From: Streptomyces sp. Ncost-T10-10d
GTDB lineage: Bacteria > Actinomycetota > Actinomycetes > Streptomycetales > Streptomycetaceae
NCBI RefSeq assembly: GCF_900091955.1
Contig: NZ_FMDF01000135.1
Location: 62,001 to 126,000, forward strand
Direction: 5' to 3'
Length of the DNA: 64,000 nt
Shown: in pieces, positions 1 through 8,200 of the stretch
Numbering within the stretch: the first letter of the stretch is position 1
Layout of the letters: each line of letters opens with the position of its first letter
The notes under the pieces: model-generated
Databases searched by the model: none
The model's input: the letters and a program-made list of their open reading frames with translations, nothing else
Told to the model about the DNA's origin: nothing
Made by a program: the position numbers and the translations under genes

Positions 1-1560
1 ACGGACGCAGCGGACACGTCGAAGGGCGATGCTCCCACCGGCCCCGAGGAGCCCGCCGAGTACGGTCGCGGGCTCCAGCTCGTCGGCACCCTCGCCGAGC
101 GCTGGGGCATCACCTACCGCACCGGTCTCAAGACCGTCTGGGCCCGGCTCCCCGTCGACGACTGGAACCCGTTCCCGGAGTCGTCGGCCGAGACCGGCTT
201 CCAGCACGGGCTGCGCGCCGCCGAACTGCTCGCCCCCACCGCCCGCCGGGCCCTGCGTGACGCCGCGGACTGGGCCGGCCGCGGTGCGCTCTCATTCCTC
301 GCCGAGGCATCGGATCTGCTCGCGGGCCAGCTCGACGAGGACATCGTCGCCGCACTCTCGGGACAGTTACTGGTGCCCAGACTCGCCGACTGGTGCGCGA
401 TCTGGCTGGAGCCCGAGAACGGCGGCCCCGCGGCCGTCCCCCGGCTCGCCAGCGCCTGGCACCGGGACGAGGCCGAGACCGGGCAGCTGCGTACGGTGCT
501 GGAACAGGACCCGATCCGGCTGCCCGAGCGGGTGGGCACCGGGCCCGTCTCCATGCCCTGGCCCGGCAGCGAGGAGGACGGCGGGGAATCCGACGGGCGC
601 GCCGGATCCGCTCTCGCCTACCGGATCACCTCGGGCGGCCGGACACTCGGCGCCGTACTCCTCGGCAGGGAGGGCACGGCACGTGTCCCCGACGAAGTGA
701 CCGCCCTGATCGAGGACTTCGTACGCCGTGTCGGCCTCGCCGTCGGAGCCGCCCGCGCGTACACCCGACAGGCCACCATCAGCCGCATCCTGCAGCGCGC
801 ACTGCTGCCCAGCAAGGTCGCCGACATACCCGGCGTCACCAGCTCGCTGGTGTACGAGCCCAGCGACGACGGGGTCGTCGGCGGCGACTTCTACGACATC
901 TTCCCGTGCCCCGGCGACCGCTGGTGCTTCGTCCTCGGCGATGTACAGGGCAGCGGCCCCGAAGCCGCCGTCGTCACCGGCCTCGCCCGGCCCTGGCTGC
1001 GGCTGCTGGCCCGCGAGGGTTTCGGCGTCGGCGAAGTGCTGGACCGGCTCAACCGGCTGCTCCTCGACGATGCGATGGAGGCTGCCGAGGCGGCCGCGCT
1101 CATGGTGGCCGCGGCGGGCGGCCAGCAGACGGCGGACACCGGGCAGTCCCGCTTTCTCTCCCTGCTGTACGGGGAACTCGTGCCGCTGCCCGGCGGCGGC
1201 GTGCGCTGCACCCTCGCCAGCGCCGGCCATCCGCTGCCGCTGCTGCTGCGCCCCGACGGCGAGGTGCGCCCGGCCGCCGAGCCGCAGATGCTGCTCGGAA
1301 TCTTCGACGATGTCGCGTACGAGAGCCAGAACTTCGAGCTGGCGCCCGGCGACAGCCTGCTGTGCGTCACGGACGGCGTGACGGAGCGGCGCTCCGGGGC
1401 GCTGATGTTCGACGACGGGGACGGTCTGGCCCGGGCGCTGGCCGATTGCGCCGGGCTGTCGGCGGACGGGATCGCGGACCGGATCAAACGGGCCGTGCAC
1501 GAATTCGCCGAGCGGCCGCCCGATGACGATCTGGCGCTGCTGGTACTGCAGGCGGGGTGA
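1..1560 (+). CDS. SpoIIE-family PP2C phosphatase with HATPase and GAF-like region (5' truncated)
   Basis: The reading frame is open from base 1, so the gene starts upstream of the window; 519 codons are visible. The first ~45 residues look like the end of an anti-sigma-type HATPase (GRGLQLVGTLAERWG, then KTVWARL). A GAF-like region follows, and from about residue 255 a PP2C/SpoIIE phosphatase domain with GGDFYD, GDVQGSGPEAA, CVTDGVTE and a closing PDDDLALLVL. Such proteins normally dephosphorylate anti-anti-sigma factors or act as both kinase and phosphatase in partner-switch signalling; the partner is not in the window. A TTA leucine codon at 367-369 suggests dependence on the bldA tRNA. Family assignment is strong; substrate is unknown. 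Confidence 0.88.
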   Translation, partial: TDAADTSKGDAPTGPEEPAEYGRGLQLVGTLAERWGITYRTGLKTVWARLPVDDWNPFPESSAETGFQHGLRAAELLAPTARRALRDAADWAGRGALSFLAEASDLLAGQLDEDIVAALSGQLLVPRLADWCAIWLEPENGGPAAVPRLASAWHRDEAETGQLRTVLEQDPIRLPERVGTGPVSMPWPGSEEDGGESDGRAGSALAYRITSGGRTLGAVLLGREGTARVPDEVTALIEDFVRRVGLAVGAARAYTRQATISRILQRALLPSKVADIPGVTSSLVYEPSDDGVVGGDFYDIFPCPGDRWCFVLGDVQGSGPEAAVVTGLARPWLRLLAREGFGVGEVLDRLNRLLLDDAMEAAEAAALMVAAAGGQQTADTGQSRFLSLLYGELVPLPGGGVRCTLASAGHPLPLLLRPDGEVRPAAEPQMLLGIFDDVAYESQNFELAPGDSLLCVTDGVTERRSGALMFDDGDGLARALADCAGLSADGIADRIKRAVHEFAERPPDDDLALLVLQAG

Positions 1561-1687
1561 GGGTGCGGCGGGGCGGCCGGGGGTGCCTGCCGCGGTCCGG
1601 GTGCGGCGGTGCGGTCCGTGGGTGCGTGACCTTTCTTGATCATGGACGTGGCTCGGAGGTCTCCGGCGGCGAGTGACAATGGGCGGT

Positions 1688-2920
1688 ATGCCCTCCGTAC
1701 TGCCCGATGGTGAACCCGTACCCGACGACGGGGCGCTGCCCCGCCATGCCCTGGAAGGCGCCGCCGGCCGGCCGCTCGGCTTCTACCTGCACGTGCCCTA
1801 CTGCGCGACCCGCTGCGGCTACTGCGACTTCAACACCTACACGGCCACCGAGCTGCGCGGCTCCGGCGGTGCGCTGGCCTCCCGGGACAACTACGCGGCC
1901 CATCTGATCGGTGAGGTCCGCCAGGCCCGCAAGGTCCTCGGTGACGATCCGCGTCAGGTTCGTACGGTCTTCGTCGGCGGCGGTACCCCGACCCTGCTGG
2001 CAGCCGGAGACCTGGTACGGATGCTGAGCGCGATCCGCGACGAGTTCGGGCTCGCGGACGATGCCGAGATCACCACCGAGGCCAACCCGGAGTCCGTCGA
2101 TCCGGCGTATCTGGCCGAGCTGCGGGAGGGCGGCTTCAACCGGATCTCGTTCGGGATGCAGAGCGCGCGGCAGCATGTGCTGAAGATCCTGGACCGTACG
2201 CATACGCCGGGGCGGCCCGAGGCGTGTGTCGCCGAGGCGCGGGAGGCGGGCTTCGAGCACGTCAACCTCGATCTGATCTACGGCACGCCCGGGGAGTCCG
2301 ACGACGACTGGCGGGCCTCGCTGGACGCGGCGATCGGTGCGGGGCCGGACCATGTGTCCGCATACGCGCTGATCGTCGAGGAGGGGACGCAGCTGGCCCG
2401 GCGCATCCGGCGCGGCGAGATCCCGATGACCGATGACGACGCCCATGCGGACCGGTATCTGATCGCGGACGAGGCGATGGCCGCGGCGGGCTTCTCCTGG
2501 TACGAGGTGTCGAACTGGGCCCGCACGCCCGAGGGCCGGTGCCTGCACAACGAGCTGTACTGGCGTGGGGCCGACTGGTGGGGCGCCGGTCCTGGGGCGC
2601 ACAGCCATGTCGGCGGGGTGCGCTGGTGGAACGTGAAGCATCCTGGGGCGTACGCGCAGGCCCTGGCCGAGGGACGGTCGCCGGGGGCCGGGCGCGAGAT
2701 CCTCTCCGCCGAGGACCGGCGGGTCGAGCGGATCCTGCTGGAGCTGCGACTTGTGGACGGGTGTCCGTTGTCGCTGCTGGCGCCGGCGGGGCTGGCAGCG
2801 GCGGGACGGGCGGTGGAGGACGGGCTGCTGGAGCGGGTGCCGTATGGAGAGGGGCGGGCGGTGCTCACGCTGCGGGGGCGGTTGCTGGCGGATGCGGTGG
2901 TGCGGGATCTGGTGGACTGA
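1688..2920 (+). CDS. hemW: HemW-like radical SAM heme chaperone
   Basis: About 410 residues. The radical-SAM [4Fe-4S] motif is visible as YCATRCGYCDF near the N-terminus, followed by VGGGTPT, NPES and the ISFGMQS segment typical of the coproporphyrinogen-III-oxidase-like family. Members next to hrcA-dnaJ are HemW, which binds heme and helps deliver it, rather than true HemN enzymes; the extra HemN cysteine pattern is absent. In-frame starts lie at 1673 (GTG), 1679 (ATG) and 1688 (ATG). I favour 1688, from which MPSVLPDGEPVP reads as in Streptomyces homologues, although the nearest GGAGG (1655-1659) is closer to 1673. Confidence 0.88.
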   Translation: MPSVLPDGEPVPDDGALPRHALEGAAGRPLGFYLHVPYCATRCGYCDFNTYTATELRGSGGALASRDNYAAHLIGEVRQARKVLGDDPRQVRTVFVGGGTPTLLAAGDLVRMLSAIRDEFGLADDAEITTEANPESVDPAYLAELREGGFNRISFGMQSARQHVLKILDRTHTPGRPEACVAEAREAGFEHVNLDLIYGTPGESDDDWRASLDAAIGAGPDHVSAYALIVEEGTQLARRIRRGEIPMTDDDAHADRYLIADEAMAAAGFSWYEVSNWARTPEGRCLHNELYWRGADWWGAGPGAHSHVGGVRWWNVKHPGAYAQALAEGRSPGAGREILSAEDRRVERILLELRLVDGCPLSLLAPAGLAAAGRAVEDGLLERVPYGEGRAVLTLRGRLLADAVVRDLVD

Positions 2921-2936
2921 GGGGCCGAGCGGGGTG

Positions 2937-3045
2937 CGGGTGCGCCTGCGGCGGGCTTGTTCCTCTGCCTGCCCCGTCCCGTGACCGGGGTTCCGTCCCA
3001 AACCCCGCTCTTCGAACGGAGGGGCTGCGCGGTCCGGCGCAGGGG
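2937..3045. repeat. Intergenic repeat-type sequence between convergent genes
   Basis: This gap separates convergent hemW and the DUF3097 gene. It begins with a 19-base word (2938-2956, GGGTGCGCCTGCGGCGGGC) that recurs exactly at 12884-12902 after the Tricorn-like gene. The rest carries the CCCCGCTCTTCGAACGGAGGGG type of sequence that I recall as common at Streptomyces gene ends. It probably forms a transcript-end hairpin. No gene is seen in it. Confidence 0.4.
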
Positions 3046-3867
3046 CTACTGAGGCGGCGCCGTCACGAAGTCGATCAGGTGCTCCACGGAGCCCAGCAGT
3101 GCCGGTTCCAGATCCCGGTACGAGCGCACCGTGGACAGGATTCGCTGCCAGGCCGCGCCCGTGTTCTCCGGCCAGCCCAGCGCGCGGCAGACGCCCGTCT
3201 TCCAGTCCTGGCCGCGCGGGACCACCGGCCAGGCGGCGATGCCCACGGACGACGGCTTCACCGCCTCCCACACGTCGATGTAGGGGTGGCCGACCACCAG
3301 CACGTTCGCGTCCGAGACCTGGGAGGCGATCCGGGACTCCTTGGAGCCCGGGACCAGATGGTCGACCAGGACGCCCAGCCTGGCGTCCGGGCCGGGGGAG
3401 AACGCGCGCACGATGGCCGGGAGGTCGTCGATGCCCTCGAGGTATTCGACGACCACGCCCTCGATCCGCAGGTCGTCGCCCCAGACCCGCTCGACCAGCT
3501 CCGCGTCGTGGCGGCCCTCCACATAGATCCGGCCCGCCCGCGCGACCCGGGCGCGCGCCCCGGGGACTGCGACCGAACCCGATGCCGTACGCGTGGGGCG
3601 TACGGGGCCGGCCGCCGACGGGCGCACGAGCGTGATCACCCGGCCCTCCAGAAGGAAGCCGCGCGGCTCCATCGGGAACACCCGGTGCTTGCCGAAGCGG
3701 TCCTCCAGGGTCACCGTCGGACCCTGGGCCGTCTTCTCGCAGCGGATCACCGCACCGCAGAATCCCGTGGAGACCTCCTCCACGACCAGATCGGGATCGG
3801 CGGGGACCTCGGGAACGGGGGCGGACTTCTTCCACGGCGGGGTCAGGTCCGGCTGATAGCTGCGCAT
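3046..3867 (-). CDS. DUF3097 family protein
   Basis: 273 residues. It matches the actinobacterial DUF3097 family as I recognise it (MRSYQPDLTPPWK at the start, GFCGAVIRCEKTAQGPTV, IYVEGRHDAELVERVWGDDL and LVDHLVPGSKESRI). The segment YVEGRHDAELVE...GDDL resembles a TOPRIM-like core, but that is inference and no function is established. The frame extends upstream to 4293, but there it is antisense-type noise through the MBL gene; the ATG at 3867 gives the conserved N-terminus. It lies 25 bp downstream of the MBL hydrolase on the same strand, so the two are probably co-transcribed. Confidence 0.82.
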   Translation of the reverse strand: MRSYQPDLTPPWKKSAPVPEVPADPDLVVEEVSTGFCGAVIRCEKTAQGPTVTLEDRFGKHRVFPMEPRGFLLEGRVITLVRPSAAGPVRPTRTASGSVAVPGARARVARAGRIYVEGRHDAELVERVWGDDLRIEGVVVEYLEGIDDLPAIVRAFSPGPDARLGVLVDHLVPGSKESRIASQVSDANVLVVGHPYIDVWEAVKPSSVGIAAWPVVPRGQDWKTGVCRALGWPENTGAAWQRILSTVRSYRDLEPALLGSVEHLIDFVTAPPQ

Positions 3868-3892
3868 CGGATGACGATAGGACGACAACACG

Positions 3893-4648
3893 TCACGACA
3901 CGCCGGAGGGAGCACCTCCCATGCCTTCAGGGCTATGGGGGAGGACGGCCAGTTGGTCACGCTGCTCTCTGACGAACGCCGCGTCCACCACCGCTCCGTG
4001 CCCCGGAACGTACACCGCGTCCTCGCCGCCCAGCGCCAGCAGCCGGTCCAGCGCGGCCGGCCAGCGGGACGGGACGGCGTCCCCTCCCGCCTGCGGTTCG
4101 CCGGACTCCTCGACCAGGTCGCCGCAGAGCACCACCGTGGGGGAGCCGGGGACGAGCACCGCCAGATCGTGGCCGCTGTGGGCGGGGCCCACATTCGCCA
4201 GCAGCACCTGACGGCCGCCGCCCAGATCGAGCGTCCGCTCGCCGCGCACTTCATGGTGCGGCGCCACCAGCGCACCGACGGCCTCGGCCGCATCGTTTTC
4301 GGACACTCCGTGGCGCACCGCCGAGGCGTGCAGATCGTCCGCCCCGCTTTTCATCAGCCCGGCCATGCCGACCGCTCCGTACACCTGGGTGCCGGGGAAC
4401 GCGGCGGTGCCCAGCACATGGTCGAAATGGGGGTGGCTGAGTGCGATATGCGTCACCCTCCGGCCGAGCAGGGACTGTGCCTGGGCCCGTATTTCCTCAC
4501 CTTCGCGGAGTGTCGAACCGGTGTCGTAGAGCAGCACTCCATCCGCTCCGACCACCAGTGCGACTGTCGCGTCCCATCCGGGGAGACGCCGTCGGCCCAC
4601 TCCGTGACCGAGTCGCTCCCAGCCGAACTCTTCCCAAGAGGCGTCCAT
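3893..4648 (-). CDS. MBL-fold metallo-hydrolase
   Basis: 251 residues with a metallo-beta-lactamase fold: DTGST, the metal motif HPHFDH (about residues 74-79), GHD, LCGDLVEE and PGHGAVVD. Such proteins are usually zinc-dependent hydrolases of thioesters, lactones or phosphodiesters; the substrate cannot be told from sequence. It reads leftward ahead of the DUF3097 gene. The last ~14 codons (HSPEGMGGAPSGVS) lie inside a 42-bp intergenic-type repeat (3902-3943), so the original C-terminus may have been replaced or extended by repeat sequence. Confidence 0.83.
   Translation of the reverse strand: MDASWEEFGWERLGHGVGRRRLPGWDATVALVVGADGVLLYDTGSTLREGEEIRAQAQSLLGRRVTHIALSHPHFDHVLGTAAFPGTQVYGAVGMAGLMKSGADDLHASAVRHGVSENDAAEAVGALVAPHHEVRGERTLDLGGGRQVLLANVGPAHSGHDLAVLVPGSPTVVLCGDLVEESGEPQAGGDAVPSRWPAALDRLLALGGEDAVYVPGHGAVVDAAFVREQRDQLAVLPHSPEGMGGAPSGVS
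3902..3943. repeat. 42-bp dispersed repeat, copy 1 (in 3' end of MBL gene)
   Basis: Nearly identical to 29265-29306 (five or so differences over 42 bases). The sequence runs GCCGGAGGG, GCACCTCCC, an AGGGCTA core and GGGGGAG, so the central CTCCC can pair either with the 5' GGAGG or with the 3' GGGAG. This copy overlaps the end of the MBL coding sequence. Confidence 0.7.
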
Positions 4649-4705
4649 ACCGCGACGCTATCGGCAACGACCTGCGCAGTCTCGCGGTAGCGTGACCGGT
4701 CGCCC

Positions 4706-4736
4706 TTGCTAGGCCCCCAGTCGGCCGCCGTACACT
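4706..4736 (+). promoter_or_regulatory. Candidate promoter of hrcA-dnaJ
   Basis: TTGCTA (4706-4711) and TACACT (4731-4736) with a 19-bp spacer lie just upstream of the CIRCE operator, the usual arrangement for an HrcA-repressed vegetative promoter. The spacer is slightly long, so the assignment is tentative. Confidence 0.45.
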
Positions 4737-4749
4737 GACCGGGGGATTG

Positions 4750-4776
4750 CTGGCACTCGTGAGGACAGAGTGCCAG
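4750..4776 (+). promoter_or_regulatory. CIRCE operator (HrcA binding site)
   Basis: Perfect inverted repeat CTGGCACTC-N9-GAGTGCCAG. It matches the CIRCE consensus TTAGCACTC-N9-GAGTGCTAA in its GCACTC/GAGTGC core and 9-base spacer. It lies 69 bp upstream of the hrcA start, implying autorepression of the hrcA-dnaJ operon by HrcA. Confidence 0.95.
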
Positions 4777-4845
4777 GGGGATTCCTGGGAATGAAGCAGG
4801 AACGGCCCGAGAACCACCGAGGAAACACAGCTGGAGGTGTGCGCG

Positions 4846-5862
4846 ATGCTCAGCGAACGCAGACTCGAAGTGCTGCGCGCCATCGTCCAGGACTATGTCG
4901 GCACCGAGGAGCCCGTCGGCTCCAAGGCGCTCACGGAGCGGCACAAGCTGGGGGTTTCCCCGGCCACCGTCCGCAACGACATGGCGGTGCTGGAGGACGA
5001 GGGCTTCATCGCCCAGCCCCACACCAGTGCGGGACGCATCCCGACGGACAAGGGCTACCGGCTCTTCGTCGACAAGCTTGCGGGCGTCAAGCCCCTCTCG
5101 TCGCCGGAACGTCGTGCCATTCACAATTTCCTCGACGGCGCGGTCGACCTCGACGATGTCGTGGGCCGCACCGTACGGCTGCTCGCGCAGCTGACCCGGC
5201 AGGTCGCCATCGTGCAGTACCCCTCGCTGACCCGGTCGACGGTTCGGCATGTGGAGCTGCTGTCACTGGCCGCCGCCCGGCTGATGCTCGTGCTGATCAC
5301 GGACACCGGCCGGGTCGAGCAGCGCATGATCGACTGCCCTGCTCCGTTCGGCGAGACCTCTCTCGCCGATCTGCGGGCCCGGCTCAACAGCCGGGTCGTC
5401 GGACGCCGTTTCGCGGACGTTCCGCAGCTGGTGCAGGATCTGCCGGAATCCTTCGAGAGCGAGGACCGGGGAACCGTGTCCACCGTGCTCTCCACCCTGC
5501 TCGAAACCCTCGTCGAGGAGACGGAGGAGCGGCTGATGATCGGCGGCACCTCCAATCTCACCCGCTTCGGGCACGACTTTCCTGTGATGATCCGGCCGGT
5601 GCTGGAGGCATTGGAGGAGCAGGTCGTGCTGCTGAAGCTGCTCGGCGAGGCCAAGGACTCAGGCATGACCGTACGGATCGGGCACGAGAACGCCCACGAG
5701 GGGCTCAACTCCACGTCCGTCGTCGCGGTCGGCTACGGTTCGGGCGACGAGGCAGTCGCCAAACTCGGCGTGGTCGGACCGACCCGCATGGACTACCCCG
5801 GAACGATGGGAGCGGTACGCGCAGTGGCACGTTACGTCGGACAGATCCTGGCGGAGTCGTAA
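4846..5862 (+). CDS. hrcA: Heat-inducible transcription repressor HrcA
   Basis: 338 residues starting MLSERRLEVLRAIV, the classic HrcA N-terminal winged helix (VGSKALTERHKLGVSPATVRNDMAVLEDEGFI, HTSAGRIPTDKGYR). The ATG at 4846 is preceded by GGAGG at 4833-4837 with 8-base spacing; an upstream in-frame GTG (4837) overlaps that ribosome site and is rejected. HrcA binds CIRCE and is kept active by chaperones, so chaperone depletion on heat shock derepresses the operon. dnaJ follows directly after the stop codon, so the two are co-transcribed. Confidence 0.97.
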   Translation: MLSERRLEVLRAIVQDYVGTEEPVGSKALTERHKLGVSPATVRNDMAVLEDEGFIAQPHTSAGRIPTDKGYRLFVDKLAGVKPLSSPERRAIHNFLDGAVDLDDVVGRTVRLLAQLTRQVAIVQYPSLTRSTVRHVELLSLAAARLMLVLITDTGRVEQRMIDCPAPFGETSLADLRARLNSRVVGRRFADVPQLVQDLPESFESEDRGTVSTVLSTLLETLVEETEERLMIGGTSNLTRFGHDFPVMIRPVLEALEEQVVLLKLLGEAKDSGMTVRIGHENAHEGLNSTSVVAVGYGSGDEAVAKLGVVGPTRMDYPGTMGAVRAVARYVGQILAES

Positions 5863-6999
5863 GTGGCCACGGACTACTACGCCGTACTCGGCGTGCGCCG
5901 CGACGCAGCTCAGGACGAGATCAAGAAGGCATTCCGTCGGCTCGCCCGTGAGCTGCATCCGGATGTGAACCCCGATCCGAAGACCCAGGAGCGGTTCAAG
6001 GAGATCAACGCCGCCTACGAGGTGTTGTCGGACCCGCAGAAGAAGCAGGTCTACGACCTCGGCGGCGACCCGCTGTCCGCCTCCGGCGGCGGTGGCGCGG
6101 GCGGATTCGGGCAGGGTGGCTTCGGCAACTTCTCCGACATCATGGACGCGTTCTTCGGTACGTCGTCGCAGCGCGGACCCCGTTCGCGCACCCGGCGCGG
6201 CCAGGACGCGATGATCCGGCTGGAGATCGATCTCGCCGAGGCCGCGTTCGGCACCACCAAGGACATCCAGGTCGACACGGCCGTCGTCTGTACGACCTGC
6301 AACGGCGAGGGCGCCGCACCCGGCACCTCCGCCCAGACCTGTGACATGTGCCGCGGCCGCGGCGAGGTCTCCCAGGTCACCCGGTCGTTCCTCGGCCAGG
6401 TCATGACCTCGCGGCCCTGCCCGCAGTGCCAGGGCTTCGGTACGGTCGTGCCGACCCCGTGCCCGGAGTGCGCCGGCGACGGCCGCATCCGGTCGAGGCG
6501 CACGCTCACCGTGAAGATTCCCGCCGGCGTCGACAACGGCACCCGCATCCAGCTCGCGGGCGAGGGCGAGGTCGGCCCCGGCGGCGGCCCGGCCGGCGAT
6601 CTGTACGTGGAGATCCATGAGCTGCCGCACTCGGTGTTCCAGCGCCGCGGCGACGATCTGCACTGCACGGTCACCATCCCCATGACGGCGGGCGCGCTCG
6701 GCACCAAGGTGCCGCTGGAGACGCTCGACGGCCTGGAGGAGGTCGACATCCGGCCCGGCACCCAGTCCGGCCAGTCGGTCCCGCTGCACGGCCGCGGGAT
6801 CACGCATCTGCGGGGCGGCGGGCGTGGCGATCTGATCGTGCACGTCGAGGTCATGACCCCGACGAAGCTGGACCCGGAGCAGGAGCGGCTGCTGCGGGAC
6901 CTGGCGAAGATGCGCGGCGAGGAGCGGCCCACCGGCCAGTTCCAGCCCGGGCAGCAGGGGCTGTTCTCCCGGTTGAAGGATGCCTTCAACGGGCGCTGA
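5863..6999 (+). CDS. dnaJ: Chaperone protein DnaJ (HrcA-linked copy)
   Basis: 378 residues. The J domain spans residues 1-70 with the HPD motif (ELHPDVN). It is followed by a Gly-rich linker rich in GGGGAGGFGQGGFG, four zinc repeats (CTTCNGEG, CDMCRGRG, CPQCQGFG, CPECAGDG) and the C-terminal substrate-binding domains. This is a full-length type I DnaJ that stimulates DnaK. It starts with GTG immediately after the hrcA stop and is probably translationally coupled. It is the dnaJ2-type copy of Streptomyces, distinct from the dnaK-operon copy, which is not in this window. Confidence 0.97.
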   Translation: MATDYYAVLGVRRDAAQDEIKKAFRRLARELHPDVNPDPKTQERFKEINAAYEVLSDPQKKQVYDLGGDPLSASGGGGAGGFGQGGFGNFSDIMDAFFGTSSQRGPRSRTRRGQDAMIRLEIDLAEAAFGTTKDIQVDTAVVCTTCNGEGAAPGTSAQTCDMCRGRGEVSQVTRSFLGQVMTSRPCPQCQGFGTVVPTPCPECAGDGRIRSRRTLTVKIPAGVDNGTRIQLAGEGEVGPGGGPAGDLYVEIHELPHSVFQRRGDDLHCTVTIPMTAGALGTKVPLETLDGLEEVDIRPGTQSGQSVPLHGRGITHLRGGGRGDLIVHVEVMTPTKLDPEQERLLRDLAKMRGEERPTGQFQPGQQGLFSRLKDAFNGR

Positions 7000-7024
7000 C
7001 GGCCCCCGCTCACCGTTCCCTGCC

Positions 7025-7057
7025 GTCGGACGGGCTCGCCTGCCGAGCCCGTCCGAC
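7025..7057 (+). terminator. Rho-independent-type hairpin after dnaJ
   Basis: 14-bp perfect stem (7025-7038 with 7044-7057) around a 5-base loop, 25 bp past the dnaJ stop. As is common in Streptomyces there is no long U tract. Confidence 0.7.
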
Positions 7058-7123
7058 GTTCGAGGACAAAATGGACCGCAGGCCGCGCACGCCGAGGCAG
7101 GCAGGACGTGACACGATGCGGTC

Positions 7124-8200
7124 ATGTCATCCGTGTTGACCGATCTCTGCCGGTATCCGGTCGTGCAGGCCCCGATGGCGGGTGGTGCGTCCTGTCCGCA
7201 GCTCGTCGCGGCCGTCGCCGAAGCGGGCGGGCTGGGCTTCCTCGCCGCCGGGTACAAGACGGCGGACGGCATGTACAACGAGATCAAACAGCTGCGCGGG
7301 CTGACCGGTCAGCCCTTCGGTGTCAACCTCTTCATGCCGCAGCCGGGTCTCGCCGACCCGAGCGCCGTCGAGGTGTACCGGCATCAGCTGGCTGGTGAGG
7401 CCGCCTGGTACGAGACCCCGCTCGGCGACCCGGACTCCAGCGGCGGCGGCGACGGCTACGAGGCCAAGCTCGCCATCCTTCTGGAGGACCCGGTCCCGGC
7501 AGTCTCGTTCACCTTCGGCTGCCCGACACGCGACACCCTCGACGCGTTCGCCGGCGTCGGCACGTACACCGTCGTGACGGTCACCACGCCCGAGGAAGCC
7601 CAGGCCGCCCAGTGGGCGGGGGCCGACGCGGTCTGTGTCCAGGGCATAGAGGCGGGCGGCCACCAGTCCACCCACCGCGACGACCCGCAGACCGACGGCA
7701 CCGGGATCGGACTGCTCTCCCTGGTGTCCCAGGTCCGCGAGACCGTACAGCTGCCGATCATCGCCGCGGGCGGGCTGATGCGCGGGTCCCAGATCGCCGC
7801 GGTGCTCGCCGCGGGCGCGGAGGCGGCGCAGCTCGGCACGGCGTTCCTCGTCTGCCCCGAGTCCGGGGCCAATCTGCTGCACAAGCAGGCACTGACCAAC
7901 CCGCTGTTCGTGCGGACCGCCCTGACCCGGGCGTTCTCCGGCCGCCCGGCCCGCGGCCTGGTCAACCGCTTCATGCGCGAGCACGGCCCGTACGCCCCCG
8001 CCGCCTACCCACAGGTCCACTATCTGACTGCCGGGCTGCGCGCGGCGGCGGCAAAGGCCGGGGACGCCCAGGGCATGGCACTGTGGGCGGGGCAGGGGCA
8101 CCGGATGGCACGCGAGCTGCCCGCCGGCCGGCTGATCGGACTGCTCGCCGAAGAACTGGACGCCGCAAGGGCGGCAGTGAGCACAGGGAGTATGCAGTGA
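7124..8200 (+). CDS. Nitronate monooxygenase (NPD family)
   Basis: 358 residues with the FMN-binding TIM-barrel pattern of 2-nitropropane dioxygenase/nitronate monooxygenases: YPVVQAPMAGG at the start, GFLAAGYKT, GVNLFMP, FTFGCP, VCVQGIEAGGHQ (the catalytic-histidine region), IIAAGGLM and GAEAAQLGTAFLVCPES. It oxidises toxic nitronates such as propionate 3-nitronate. The stop overlaps the GTG start of rsmE, so the two form a coupled pair; the pairing is probably positional rather than functional. Confidence 0.9.
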   Translation: MSSVLTDLCRYPVVQAPMAGGASCPQLVAAVAEAGGLGFLAAGYKTADGMYNEIKQLRGLTGQPFGVNLFMPQPGLADPSAVEVYRHQLAGEAAWYETPLGDPDSSGGGDGYEAKLAILLEDPVPAVSFTFGCPTRDTLDAFAGVGTYTVVTVTTPEEAQAAQWAGADAVCVQGIEAGGHQSTHRDDPQTDGTGIGLLSLVSQVRETVQLPIIAAGGLMRGSQIAAVLAAGAEAAQLGTAFLVCPESGANLLHKQALTNPLFVRTALTRAFSGRPARGLVNRFMREHGPYAPAAYPQVHYLTAGLRAAAAKAGDAQGMALWAGQGHRMARELPAGRLIGLLAEELDAARAAVSTGSMQ

